DNA of 64,000 nucleotides, from positions 1 to 64,000 of the forward strand of contig JAMKCH010072562.1 in NCBI GenBank assembly GCA_023653785.1, in the 5' to 3' direction. The stretch is from Ophioderma brevispina (Eukaryota > Echinodermata > Ophiuroidea > Amphilepidida > Ophiodermatidae). Of the stretch, positions 52,846 to 64,000 are shown in pieces. How positions within the stretch are numbered: the stretch's first letter is position 1; every line of letters begins with the position of its first letter. The translations under genes were made by a program, and so were the position numbers. The notes under the pieces are model-generated. The model had not been told where the DNA came from. It worked only from the letters and a program-made list of their open reading frames with translations, and ran no database searches.

Positions 52846-54540
52846 TTAAGGCACATGCTTTGGATCCATTTAAATCCCGCGGTTAAAAACAACGGAACAA
52901 ATTTTTACACTTCAATTTTCAATAAATACAATTTTGACCCTTCATTTTTCATTTTGACTCTTGCCAATTTGAGCCTCAAGGTCCTTTACTCTTGGGAAAA
53001 AATGATGAAATAACTGTTACCGTTTGGAAATCCCAAATCCAGCAATTGTGTCCCGCGTCCCCCTAGTTTAAGTCGTATTTAGTCGTATCTAATCTACTTC
53101 TTAGCCGAATATATGACAGCTTTGGGTAAAAAAAAAATTGTTTATCCAACCATCCTTGACAACATTAAAAAATTTCATCAGTTTTCGTCAAGGTCTCGCT
53201 TTTACTTGTTAAACCAATGTATAAAATTATGATTTCTGGGCTGCATGCCATGCCCCTGAAGATATTGTACAGCAGCAGTCATTCGCCGGTAAATTTTTAC
53301 CGGGGTTGTGAATATGCTTTTGTTGTTTTGAAGTTATGGTTTTTTTCATCTTGACGCCTCTTTTCTGTCATCTCACCTGGAACACCTGACTGCTGCTGCA
53401 GTACGTTAGTGTCGTGAGTTTAATTGGGATGCACGGCCCCCCCAATCGTAGCATAGGTTCCCTCATAACACAACAGTGTGAACTGATTGGAACATGTTTT
53501 CACACAACAGCGCACGAAACGCAGTGTGTATATTTTGCATAGCGTGAATGATTCTGTACTGTAAAAGCTTGGACGCAAAACGATAACCGATTAATTTCCA
53601 CCCGTATTTGATGGTAATCGACAAAGTGTGGCATAGCAAGGCAGGCTAGACGGTGCTTTTACCGCAGGGCCAGTTGGCTTTATACTAGGTCTACTAATAA
53701 TTATCTGATTAACACAGGAGCATTGCATAACAACTCACAACTTTACAATATATCATATCAATGTATGTCACTGGTCCAACGGGTTTTTGTGGCAATAATT
53801 AAGGGTCATTCAGTGATACCAAACTTCGTAAAGCACAGGACTATGCCTAAGTCCGAAGAAACTTGTCTCAAGTGTCCAATGTAGTTGCACCTTCACTTCC
53901 AACTTCAGATTGCAAAGATTGCTGGGCTAAAACAATTTCTATGTTGGCCGAGGCCAGCCCTCCGTCACCTTCATTTCCCTTTTGGATTTGATCCTCGAAA
54001 AAGCCAGAGTTTATTTTATAAAAAAATTTATTTGAATTCTGATGATGCATTTTAAATGTTGATAGGAGCAATGCCAGCCTAGCCTGGCCTGCCAGGCCAG
54101 CCTAGCCTAGCTAGGCATGCTAAGCATGTAGGCCAGCAGTTATGTGTTACTAAGTATTAATCCGCCTAAAAAGGTGAGATTAATGATTAACACCTTTCCT
54201 AACATGCCTAAACTCCCATGAACTGCTGTCCTGTTTAGTAGGGCCCTAAATTATGACATGGACAGAAAGAGCTAGGCCTTTATACTCTGTAAGGTACTAA
54301 ACGTCTGTGACTGCAATCAACTACATGTACCACAAATGCCCTAGAAAATAGCATCATTTGGCATTCCATTTGCTTTTGGTTTCACATTCCGATGAGTAGA
54401 CCTAGCTACACTTCATGCCTGAAGAGGCTAAGTATTAGATATCGCGCGGGGTTTTTCCGGCGCAAAACCTGTAGGAAAAAGTTTTAAAAATACTTTCACT
54501 TACGCGACCCCTATGGTAATATTCCGATTCCCCGGGTGTT
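52846..54540. other. Non-coding stretch with one small MITE
   Basis: Apart from the element at 53267-53404, there is a GCCTAGCCTGGCC..GGCCAGCC palindromic cluster at 54075-54130 made of repeated CCAGCCTAGCCT words. No gene seen. Confidence 0.45.
53267..53404. mobile_element. Short MITE with GTACAGCAGCAGTCA ends
   Basis: GTACAGCAGCAGTCA at the left is matched by TGACTGCTGCTGCAGTAC at the right (inverted, one 3-bp difference). The length is 138 bp. An inner CCGGTAAATTTTTACCGG forms a small hairpin. Confidence 0.65.
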
Positions 54541-56463
54541 ATTATCATGAATATATAATTATTAGGACAAAAATAAGCACTACTGAGGTTTATAAAACAG
54601 TTTTTTTTTAATGTTAACTGTTTTTTTGTTTTTATGTAGAATTATAATAAAGGCAAATTTGTATACTTCAGTGCCTTCATTTTCTTTCATTTTGCGCGCC
54701 GTTTTTGACGCCAAACCAAAATAAACATCCTCGTTCAGTACAATTGACATTAACTTGCACATCCGTTATACACGTCGAATTGACATTTGGTATGGATTTT
54801 GTATGTCAGGTGAGTAAATGCAGTTTTTAGTATACTTCAGTGCCTAATTTTTCTTCATTTTTGCCCAGTTTTTTGAGCCAAACAAATGAAACTCCTCGTT
54901 AAGTACATTGACATTTACTGCACATCCGTTATAATACGAATCAGTGACATTTGGTAATGGATTTGTATGTCAAGGTGAGTAAATGCCAGTGTTAAAATGT
55001 GTGATGGACCCCGTAATAGCTGTATACTTAATTCTCTGACCTAGTACACGACCACAACCGCAGCTGTGGAGTGTCTAGTCGGAGTAACCTCGGACTAGAG
55101 CATACTGCCAACCCTGACCCTGTGATTCCCTTCTTAAAAAAATATCAATCAATTATGATAATCTACCAACAATCATGAATTCGCCATCGCCAGCCAATCT
55201 GCGTTGTGATGCTGCCCTGCTATGTAGGAGAAGAAGTATCAATTATGCACCTGCGTGTTAAGAGTATAAGGCCCTGGTTAAGGGTTAACCACCAGGCTTA
55301 CAAGCACTGTACACACTACTGTTTCCGAATTTAAACGTCATTGAACATCGGCCCCGCTAGCAGCAAGTTTATTTTCTCATTGGTTTCATGGTTCCAAGCA
55401 TGATTTTTAACATCAGAACAACATTATCATAGGTTTAATGTTAAAAACAAGTACATAAGAAAAACTAAATTTTTCGAGAAAACAAAATATCCAACAGAAT
55501 GGAGCATTATAATAATGTTTTTGTTGAAATATCGGACTACAAATTACAATTTGTTAAAATGCGAATTCCTGTTTGGTTCCCGTCGATTTATAACGCCGTA
55601 GGAGTTAATGATAAGAACGAAAGGAAAAATGAGGGTCATTTTTTTAAACCTGTCAGACTATAGATTTTCAATAGCTTTCATTACGTACGCGTTAGTCTAC
55701 AAGTGCTTCGCTTCGCTCTCGCTATTACTCACTATTTGAATATATATTGCAACTGATGGCAACATAAAAATAGGAAGAATGTTAAATGACTAAATTTTAG
55801 ATGGCCAATGAAATAAATATGAATCAGGAGATTGAGCAAAAAATCTAGACTATCTCAAGACAACACATTCTCATCCCATTGGCCCTAATTAACACCCAGG
55901 TCATCTGGAAATGATCGCCTGTGTCTTGCTGGTACCAATCCTGTACTCATAAAATGCCATTCTGAGTTTATTTGTTGGACGAATGGAACACATCCACATT
56001 ACTGCATTAACATCCCAACACGGCACTATTTGGTCCAATAGTTAACTTACTACAGCATATGGCTTGCTGGGTGTATCACTAGGTTACGTTCCAGGTATCT
56101 GAACTATTCTACTGGGTCATTCTTGCGATGTCATAATGGTGGTTAAATACAGTAACTCATGTATACATTAACTCAGTATACAGAATTAGGCACTGATAGC
56201 CAGTTCATAGTATTGTCAATAATGCTATCTTATCCATGATATGACTGTTTACTGCTTTCCATGATGCTTTCTTTCTGTCATCAAGGCGATTCCTGTAGAT
56301 GAGGTGACATGTTGACGTCAATTTGTCCGCAACTTTGGCTGAGCAGTCATGTGTGCATATCATGTTATGTTCAGGAACCGTGCTTAAAAGCCCCATCACA
56401 TTTTTCAAATAGAAACAGTTTCATTCAAGCATATCAATTGGCCAATTCTTTTCCTTTGTTGTT
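54541..56463. repeat. Large tandem duplication, unit 1
   Basis: It starts ATTATCATGAATATATAATT and carries the same order of words as unit 2 (56464-58244): GTATACTTCAGTGCCT, GACATTTGGTATGGATTT, AGTCGGAGTAACCTCGGACT, GAATTCCTGTTTGGTTCC, ACGTACGCGTTAGTCTACAA, CCCAACACGGCAC. Unit 1 alone contains an extra inner tandem copy of about 170 bp (54650-54820 and 54826-54992). No gene in it. Confidence 0.88.
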
Positions 56464-58244
56464 ATTATCATGAATATATAATTATTAGGACAAAAATAAA
56501 GCAATACTGAGGTATTATAAAACAGTTTTCTACAAGTTTTTGATGTAGAATTGTAATAAAGGCAAATTTTAGTATACTTCAGTGCCTTCAAGTTTCTTTC
56601 ATTTTGCGCCAGTTATTGACGCCAAACAAATGAAACATCATCGTTAAGTACATTGACATTAACTGCACATCCGTTATAAATACGAATCAGTGACATTTGG
56701 TATGGATTTGTATGTCAAGGTGAGTAAATGCCAGTTTTAAAAATGTGTGATGGACACCGTAATAGCTATATACTTAATTCTCTGACCTAGTACACGACCA
56801 CAACCCAATATGGAGTGTCTAGTCGGAGTAACCTCGGACTAGAGCAGACCATGCCAACCCTGACCCTTGATTCCCATTCTGAAAAAAATATGAACAATAA
56901 AATTATTGATAATCTACCAACAATCATGGAATTCGCCATCGCCAGCCAATCTGTGTTGTGATGCTGCCCTGCTATGTATGAGAAGAACGATCGATTTGCA
57001 CCGCTGTGTTAAGAGTATAAGGCCCTGGTTAAGATTACCACCATCACCACCACCAGCTTACAAGCACTGGTACAAACACGGTTTCCGAATTTAAACGTCA
57101 TTGACATCGGCCGCTAGCAGCATTTTATTTGCGTCATTGGTTTCATTGTTCCAAGCATGATTTTTAAAACATCAGAACAACATTATCATAGGTTTAATGT
57201 TAGAAACAAGTACATTAAAACTAAATTTTCGAGAAAACAAAATATCCAACAGAATGGAGTATTATAATAATGTTTTTGTTGAATATCGGACTACAAATTA
57301 CAATTTTTAAAAATGGCGAATTCCTGTTTGGTTCCGGTCGATTTTTAACGCCGTAGGAGTTAATGATAAGAACGAAAAGGGGGACCAAATGAGGGTCAGT
57401 ATTTTTTAAACCTGTCAGACTATAGATTTTCAATAGCTTTCATTACGTACGCGTTAGTCTACAAGAGCTTCGCTTCGCGCTCGCTTATTACTCACTAATT
57501 TGAATATATATTCAACTGATAGGCAACATAAAAATAGAAGAAATATTCAAATGACTACAAATTTTAAGATGGCACAATGAAATAATATGAATCAGGGAGA
57601 TGGGAGCAAAATCTAGACTATCTCAAGACAACACATTCTCATCTCCATTGGCAATAATTTACACACAGGTACATCTGGAAATGATCCCTGTGTATTCTGG
57701 GTACCAAATCCTGTACTCAGAAAATGCAGTCTGATTATTAATTTGTTGGACAGAATGGAACACACATCCACATGGACTGCATTATCATCCCAACACGGCA
57801 CATATTTGGTCCAAGTATTTAACTTACTACAGCATAGCTTGCTGGGTGTACACTAGGTGTACGTTCCAGGTATCTGACAGATTCTACTGGGTCAATTCCT
57901 TGCTGCAGTGCCATAATGGTGGTTAAATACAGTAACTCATGTATACAGTAACTCATGTATACAGCAATTTAGGCAGCTGATAGCCAGTTCATAGTATTGT
58001 CAATAATGCTATCTTATCCATGATATGACTGTTACTTCTTTCCATGATGTTTCTCTGTCAGCAAGGCGATTCTATAGATGAGGTGACATTTGCCTATCAA
58101 TTTGTCAGCAACTTTGCTGAGCAGCATGTGTGCATATCATGTTATGTTCAGGAACCGTGCTTGTAAAGCTCCCATCACATTTCAAATAGAATACAGTTCA
58201 TTAAAGCATATCAATTGGCCAATTCTTTGCCTTTGTTGGTATTG
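56464..58244. repeat. Large tandem duplication, unit 2
   Basis: Direct repeat of 54541-56463. Differences are mostly single-base gaps in short runs, with few substitutions by eye. It ends at TTTGTTGGTATT, where the 151-bp element begins. Short ORFs differ between the two units, so none is conserved. Confidence 0.88.
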
Positions 58245-58394
58245 TCAGGGACAGAATAAGGCGACCAATTGCATGTTTGACGTAATTTGAAGGTGCAGAA
58301 CAAATGTCGGCCACAGAATAATCTATGAACATTTGTCGTGCTGATTGACAAACCTTGACATACGTGCAATTGGTCGCCTAATTCTGTCCTTGAC
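58244..58394. mobile_element. 151-bp MITE with GACAGAATTAGGCGACC ends
   Basis: GTCAGGGACAGAATAAGGCG, ACCAATTGCATGT on the left is matched by ACGTGCAATTGGTCGCCTAA, TTCTGTCCTTGAC on the right: 33-bp terminal repeats. CAAATGTCG and CGACAAATG-like words inside extend the stem. A worn relative may lie at 33117-33222. Confidence 0.87.
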
Positions 58395-58930
58395 TATAAC
58401 ATTAATGTCACATCATCTACAGATATCGTGTGCTTGCAGGTAAGTTTTCCTATAGTGAATCATATTGCTTGCAATACATGTGTCACATACTATGACTCTC
58501 CAATTCCAAATGAGTCATTTGTAAAAGTACAGGCACAATCCATCTATGTACTATGAAATGGTTTCAATGTATGAGAAAAAAATATATACATACAAGAGCT
58601 TGTAAAAACAAACAGGAACTGTTTCAAATAGACACCACCCTCAGCCATTTTGGAATTAAAGCAAGGCTTGAGTGTCAAAGTACAACTGACCCTTGCATAA
58701 AAGAGCTTATGAAATTCAAAATGCAGGTATTGACGTGCGCATTATACTGCAACTGTTCTATGAAGCCACCCAAACCTTGCTTTTATCACAAGATGGCCAG
58801 TGTGAATATGGTCTATTTTATGCACAAGGTAAAATGTAACTCGCCAAAGGTGGATTTTTCCATTTCATTTTTCTCCAATCTCACAAAAACACACAATTTG
58901 GAACCAATTCAACCATTCGCTCATATTATG
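58395..58930. other. Non-coding stretch, orphan ORF not supported
   Basis: A 147-codon + strand ORF (58553-58996) runs from here into the next foldback. It has several Cys and His residues but no regular spacing or known motif, and its last 20 or so codons are the element's terminal repeat, so it is not called as a gene. Confidence 0.45.
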
Positions 58931-59572
58931 GCTTTTCACACTGAGCATGTGATTGGTCGACTTTTGCGATCGATCACCATTTTTGAATTCTGCTGATTAC
59001 CAATAATACAAACGAACGAGCAGGCGGATGCTGTTTTCGCACTTACCGAGGTCAAAGTTCTATACTAATTAAAATATTAAAACTGCACGTCACACTCGTC
59101 ATAGCAACTACGAACATGCTATAGCCCATGCTATTTTGGAAGCCATTTTGAAAATCTGCAAAAAACACTGTGCCCGATCTTTGTGACGATAACTTTCTGC
59201 ATAAACCACATGCCTGACGATGTTCTTGGATGTAAATGATCATTTTATAAGCGAGGGTTGTCTGGCGAAATCAATGAGAAAGTGCAATTTTCCGTGCTGT
59301 AAGTTTTAGGTGTAATGGGCTTGGGCGGTAAACATCTAAGCGTCCACCAGTGAGCTCACCGACCTCTAGCTTTTTTAACTCTGTGAATTCAACATGGCGA
59401 ATAGTCTCATACACAAGTGCACATAGCAGATGCGTGTGTGCTGTTATTTGAAGAGGCACAACAATGTGTATGTGTCAGAGTTGGTGGAATATTATAATGA
59501 ATTTGGTGGCCGATTCAAAGTCTATACATGACGATCGATTGCAAAAATCGATCGCCTGCTCAGTGTGAAAAA
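58931..59572. mobile_element. Foldback element with GCTTTTCACACTGAGCA ends
   Basis: GCTTTTCACACTGAGCATGT, GATTGGTCGACTTTTGCGAT, CGATC at the left pairs with the inverse of GATCGATTGCAAAAATCGAT, CGCCTGCTCAGTGTGAAAAA at the right, about 45 bp with a few changes. The interior (59030-59500) has no ORF of note on either strand. Confidence 0.72.
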
Positions 59573-60150
59573 CTTTATTATAATATTTATTACAGTACCA
59601 AGGGAATGTGGATTGTATGTGGACTTCCAAGATGTCAGTCAGTATAATACATTTTGCCACATAATTATTCTAAACACAATCAAACATTTCAAAATTATCC
59701 ATAATGACATTCTTTTCCACCAGAATTAATTAAATGTGATTTATTGCGAATTATTTTACATTGCTCATTAAATAAATGGATCAAACAAAATTTTATAGTA
59801 CAGTTAATGATCCTGTACATTACAGACTAAATGTTACATTAATTAGTTTACATTAAGACATATGGCACCTCATATAATTCATATTATACATGCTTCTGTG
59901 TAATGCTCAATTTCACAGGAAGAAAAAAACTCCTCTGCTTATAACCCCCACACAAGGCAACAAAGTGCATAGAATGCAGGTCATAATCAACTTGACTTTT
60001 GGTAAATACTCTTTAAAAATAGAGCTACAAAATGCATTTAAATTAGAACTGCTCATGGAAAAGTCATCAAGGTTTGCAACCACACACTCTGTCTATGCTG
60101 TAGGTCCAGTTATACAGCTGAAAATATGCCATCAGAGGTGACACAACAAA
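59573..60150. other. Non-coding stretch, no gene seen
   Basis: Very AT-rich with an 83-codon ORF at 59890 without known motif. Confidence 0.45.
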
Positions 60151-61795
60151 AACAAGGCGGTTCTCGAACCACAAAGGTCCCCCGCCCAGTGTAGTAGCTA
60201 AAGAACAAGAAGCAACAATTTTAAGATCTCATGGAAGATTGTGATGGAAATAAGAGGTTCTTGAACGACTGTGGCTCTTCCATTGACATGACCTTCAAAT
60301 TTCTTGGCACCGAATGTGACCACCACATGCACCAAGTTTCAACCTCCTACCACATGATAGTGGATTTGACTTTGAATGACCACACATGACCTTCAAAAAT
60401 GTTGGCATTTGAATGTTGACCACATTCACTAGGTTTCTCACCACTACAACCCTGTGCACAGATTTGACTTGAATGACATTGAAGGACTATCCAAAATTTT
60501 TCACCGCCTAACCACATGTTTTTAACTGATTTACCTTGGATGACCCTGCATGACCTTGAATGCATCCCCTTCAAAATTGTAGGTACTGAATGTTGACGAC
60601 ACAACGCCCCCCACGTTTCATCCTCCTCCACATATTAAGTGATTTGACCTTGGAAGACCCCTCATGACCTTCACATGACCTTCAAAAGTTTTGGCAGGGA
60701 ATGTTGACCACACCCACCAATTTTCACCCTCCAACCACGTTTAGTGATTTGACCTTAGATGAACCCGCATGACCTTGAAATGACCTTCAAAATTTTTGTT
60801 ACTGAATGTTCACCACACCAACAAATTTTCATCCTCCTCCCACATGTTAAGTGATTTGACCTTGGATGACCTCGGATGACCTTGAAATGATCTTCAAAAT
60901 TTTCAGCACTGAATGTTGACCACACCCACCAATTTTCATCCTCCTACCACATGTTAAGTGATTTGACCTTGGATGACCTCGCATGACCTTGAAATGACCT
61001 TCAAAATTTTCGGCACTGAATGTTGACCACACCCCCCAGTTTCATCAATCATACCCACCAAAAAAAAAAAAAAAACAAAAAATGTTTAAGGGATGACCTT
61101 GGATGACCCTCGATGACCTGAATTACCTTCAAAATTTTCGGTACTTAATGTTGACTATACAATACCCACCAAGTTCAATTCATCCACCTACCCGGACATG
61201 TTAAGTGATTTTACTTTGGATGACCCTCTCGGGATGACCTTGAAATGACTTCAAAATTTTCGGGGCACTGAATTTTGGTGTACCACAACACACCGCACAC
61301 CAAGTTTCAATCATCCTACCACAACAAAAATGTTTATAGTCTATTTAACAAACCTCAATTTTGCAGTATTTGTGACCCCTTATGACCTTTGAACCAAACC
61401 ACATGGACCCTCCTCCCAGGCGAATACTCATCTGCAGCCTACTTGAGTGACATCAGGTTGATGTGCGAAGATGGACAAACCCATACTTGCTCCAATCAAA
61501 AGATTTCGTGTTTATCAACGTGTAATTAGATCGATTTAGCACTATTTTTGCCCATATTTTGACCCGGGGCATTTTGTGACCACCTTTGACCTTTTGATGA
61601 CCCACCAGCCACATACCCCCTTTGTATCCCACCCAACGCTACTTTAGATACATCTATGTTGCGAAGATGGACTATCCACACTTGCTATTTCCAAAGATAT
61701 CGTGAGGTGCACACACACACACGCCCGGACGGCTACCATTTCTTTAGTCCCCCTTCGCCAACAAAAAGGTTTGGCGGGGGACCAAAAATGTAAAG
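60150..61795. mobile_element. Composite repeat bounded by GGTCCCCCGCC / GGCGGGGGACC
   Basis: The left border holds AAGGCGGTTCTCG, then AAAGGTCCCCCGCC (60174); the right border is a hairpin, TTTAGTCCCCCTTCGCCAA then GGTTTGGCGGGGGACCAAA (61744-61788). The middle is a tandem repeat (see next entry), followed by further TGACCTTTGA words (61381, 61586) and a CA run. The 19-bp GGCGGTTCTCGA-type box also occurs inverted at 30102, next to the other TGACC array. Confidence 0.65.
60270..61330. repeat. Tandem repeat of about 115-120 bp with TGACCT arrays
   Basis: Around eight to nine imperfect units: GATTTGACCTTGGATGACCT, CGCATGACCTTGAAATGACC, TTCAAAATTTTCGGCACTGA, ATGTTGACCACACCCACCAA, then TTTTCATCCTCCTACCACAT and GTTAAGT. 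The unit at 60961-61000 has four TGACCT boxes spaced 4, 4 and 5 bp. Minus-strand ORFs here are repeat translations. Confidence 0.88.
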
Positions 61796-62239
61796 ATCAT
61801 TTGAAGATTGGATTTGAACTAACATGACATTAAAATATAAAGGAAATTGCACTGATGTCTCTCATTAATTGGATGTCCTTGGTGGTTCACTGTGTGGATG
61901 GAGGCAAATGGGCCACCATGATTCATTGTTTGAACAGATCATGAAAGTTTGACCAAAATTGTTTGTGTATTAACATTTTTTTTTATTTATTCCAAAACAT
62001 TTGGGATTGGAGAGAGAACTTCCACTGTATGGTATAAGAAATGCTCTATGAATATGAGAAATTAAAATCTATTGAATAAGGTTAAGGGTTTGTGCAGTCT
62101 TACGTCAATACAACAGTTTTTTTAAGCGGTAACTAGAAAATTCAGTTGAATTTATATCTTGGATGGCAGTTTAAGCGATTATGATCAACGTACATATTCA
62201 CCTGATATCAAGTAGAGAAATTAACAGTTTTACTAAAAC
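61796..62239. other. Non-coding stretch, no gene seen
   Basis: AT-rich, no repeat ends or ORFs recognised. Confidence 0.45.
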
Positions 62240-62635
62240 ACACACATACATTGGGGTCAAATGAATGATACAATATTAACTGAATATATGAAACCAGAGA
62301 AATGAACAGTTTTTACTCACCCAGATATGACCTTCCAATCACTAGATGGACGCCCTATCCACTAGGCTACCGGCTGTGTACGATAAACAGACTTCAAAGC
62401 TGGCACCTAATGGTGAGGAGTCGGCGTCGGTCTATTGATTGGAAGGTTGTAGGTTTGATTCCTGTGCCGGCACAGTACTAAAAAATGTTACTTCTAGGGC
62501 TGCTTCGGTGCTTGTCATTAACTGTTTTATAAATAGTGATTTGTCACATCTGGGTGGGTAAAAACTTAATTTCTCTGGTTTCATATATATTCAGTTATAT
62601 GTATCATTCATTTAATCCCCAATGTGTGTGTGAGT
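62240..62635. mobile_element. Foldback of two inverted SINE-like halves with tRNA-like heads
   Basis: The arms match over about 95 bp: ACATTGGGGTCAAATGAATG, TATATGAAACCAGAGAAAT, TTTTTACTCACCCAGAT on the left and the inverse on the right (62543-62628). In the centre, the minus strand reads GCCGGTAGCCTAGTGGATAG GGCG (62351-62374), an A-box-like tRNA start. The + strand at 62395-62470 reads GCTGGCACCTAATGG, then GGTTTGATTCCTGTGCCGGC, a B-box-like end. Confidence 0.68.
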
Positions 62636-64000
62636 GTTCTAGTATAAGATGCATGACCCTCATATCTACTGTAGTTACATCAAGTACTTGGTCAATTCAT
62701 AAAACAATGGGTATTTGACCTGCTATTTTTAACTGCTACACCATGTTTAGAGTACTGGATTAGCTTTATACTCTAAAAATACACAGGCTTTTATAAAGCC
62801 CCAATTCATCAAGATTGTGACGCTGTTGCCAATTATTATTTCGCTGCCATTAGGGAATCATCACAAGCATTTCGCATAACATAACAGTTACCTGAATATC
62901 GTTTGAGTCGATGATTGATATCCTGGCCACTATCCTGGGTAGCCTTTCATTAACTTTTTGCGCTTTATTTTTATTTGCCATTACAGTCCATGTATATGAT
63001 GTAGTATAGCGCCCTCTCATTGGGAAGTGATTGGGCAATACATATTAAAGGGCACCATTCAAATACATTGTGGTCAAACAAATGGAATACTACAGTCTGG
63101 CGGCATTGTTTTATGTTACTGTCAGGCATTCGTCTTGTGGTTAAAGGGTTCAGTTAACAGATAATGTTGCCATGTCATGAGCAATCAATTAGTAGGTACA
63201 CTCCCCCATATGATGACCACATAATATTTTGATTGACACATGCTTGCACAGAACTATCCCTATTTGCACAAAGATACCTTGTTCTGCTCGGCTGGGGGCT
63301 TCGCACTTTGCACATGTCTCCGGCAATCCTGTCATGGTTGATGGACACAATTTTGAGGCATTTTTGACAAAGACTAAATCCTGGGTAGCTGTCCAGGGTA
63401 ACATCTTGATAGGGATCAGCTTTTATTCCAAAATATCTCCAACATCCCTACAGGGAAATGCTACGGAATCAATAGGGAACAAGAAGGTGTATATCCTCAG
63501 CATACTTCAAAAATTTCAGTTGATTTTGATAGTGTATTTTGACGTTATTAGCAAATGTTTGATCATAGTGCCCCATAGGCCACTGTGTTGTTATTTGTCA
63601 CTGAGAGAAAATACCAAAATACATCATTTGGTGATTGTCGCATGTTCTTAACATGTCCTAAACAGATTTTCATCAAAGAAATAGATCAGTTAATGAGCTG
63701 GTGAATTTTAAGTCAGTACATTTTGCACTGTATCATACCAAGAATTTGTTGTAATAAAACTGTACATATGCTTTTGTGAAAAGCCAAAACACTGAACACG
63801 GCTTTGAATTACTACAGTATTCACAGATATTAAAATAACACCCGACATGGTAGAGTTGTCCATCAAGAAGTCAGCTTTAACTCTAATAGAAAACAGTCAA
63901 CATCACATGAAAAATAAGTATCCAAACTCTGTTTTAAAAATACAAGGCACTAAATAACAGCCAATATTAGGCTTTGTCACATTTCATTTCCCTTTACATT
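62636..64000. other. Non-coding stretch with one orphan ORF
   Basis: A 140-codon + ORF at 63229-63651 starts MIDTCLHRTIPICTK and ends HHLVIVACS. It has no family motif that I recognise, and its first half is also open on the minus strand. Without a homologue or transcript it cannot be called a gene. The rest is AT-rich. Confidence 0.4.

Noticed and set aside
58553..58996. 147-codon + strand ORF with several Cys and His
   Set aside because: Its end is the terminal repeat of the foldback at 58931, and the Cys/His spacing fits no zinc-binding family that I know.
63229..63651. 140-codon + strand ORF
   Set aside because: No recognised motif, no splice context, and open on the other strand over half its length. 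In AT-moderate DNA an ORF of this size is expected by chance in 64 kb.

Overview
The window is nuclear DNA of an animal, most likely a marine invertebrate and perhaps a deuterostome such as an echinoderm or hemichordate; the phylum is a guess. The evidence is one gene split by long introns with GT/AG borders, no dense ORFs or ribosome-binding sites, AT-rich non-coding DNA, and many animal-type repeats: decayed non-LTR retrotransposons, tRNA-like SINE pieces, and many short elements with terminal inverted repeats (TIRs).

One protein-coding gene can be supported. It lies on the + strand at about 17.5-34.1 kb and encodes a 1-acylglycerol-3-phosphate O-acyltransferase (AGPAT1/2 family, PlsC fold). 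Six exons are recognised: a membrane-segment exon (17503-17617), the NHx4D exon (21364-21502), the GLIFVDR exon (23443-23624), the EGTR exon (25687-25788), a short exon with single-base gaps (27686-27759), and a last exon (33285-34114) that ends the acyltransferase fold and adds a tail of about 230 acidic, Ser/Asn-rich residues not found in human AGPAT1/2. The first exon with the initiator Met, and the promoter, were not found.

Layout: 1-2.8 kb, an L1/Tx1-like reverse transcriptase relic split by another repeat; 2.8-16.5 kb, non-coding with MITEs and short repeats; 16.6-34.1 kb, the AGPAT gene, its introns filled with MITEs, foldbacks, an RTE-like and a CR1-like relic, a G-rich tract and a TGACC minisatellite; 34.1-64 kb, non-coding, with a tRNA-like SINE piece, many MITEs, several foldbacks of 0.4-1 kb, a 27-bp-type minisatellite, a 1.9-kb tandem duplication, and a second TGACC minisatellite inside a composite repeat.

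Five unrelated MITE families begin TTAAAG and end CTTTAA, which suggests one transposase class with TTAA targets. One repeat family carries perfect AGGTCA direct repeats with 1-bp spacing. Several regions (about 26.4-28 kb, 52-58 kb) show frequent single-base gaps between repeat copies and inside one exon, so part of the sequence may be indel-prone assembly. I see no bacterial operon, CRISPR array, defence system or other clearly new multi-gene system.
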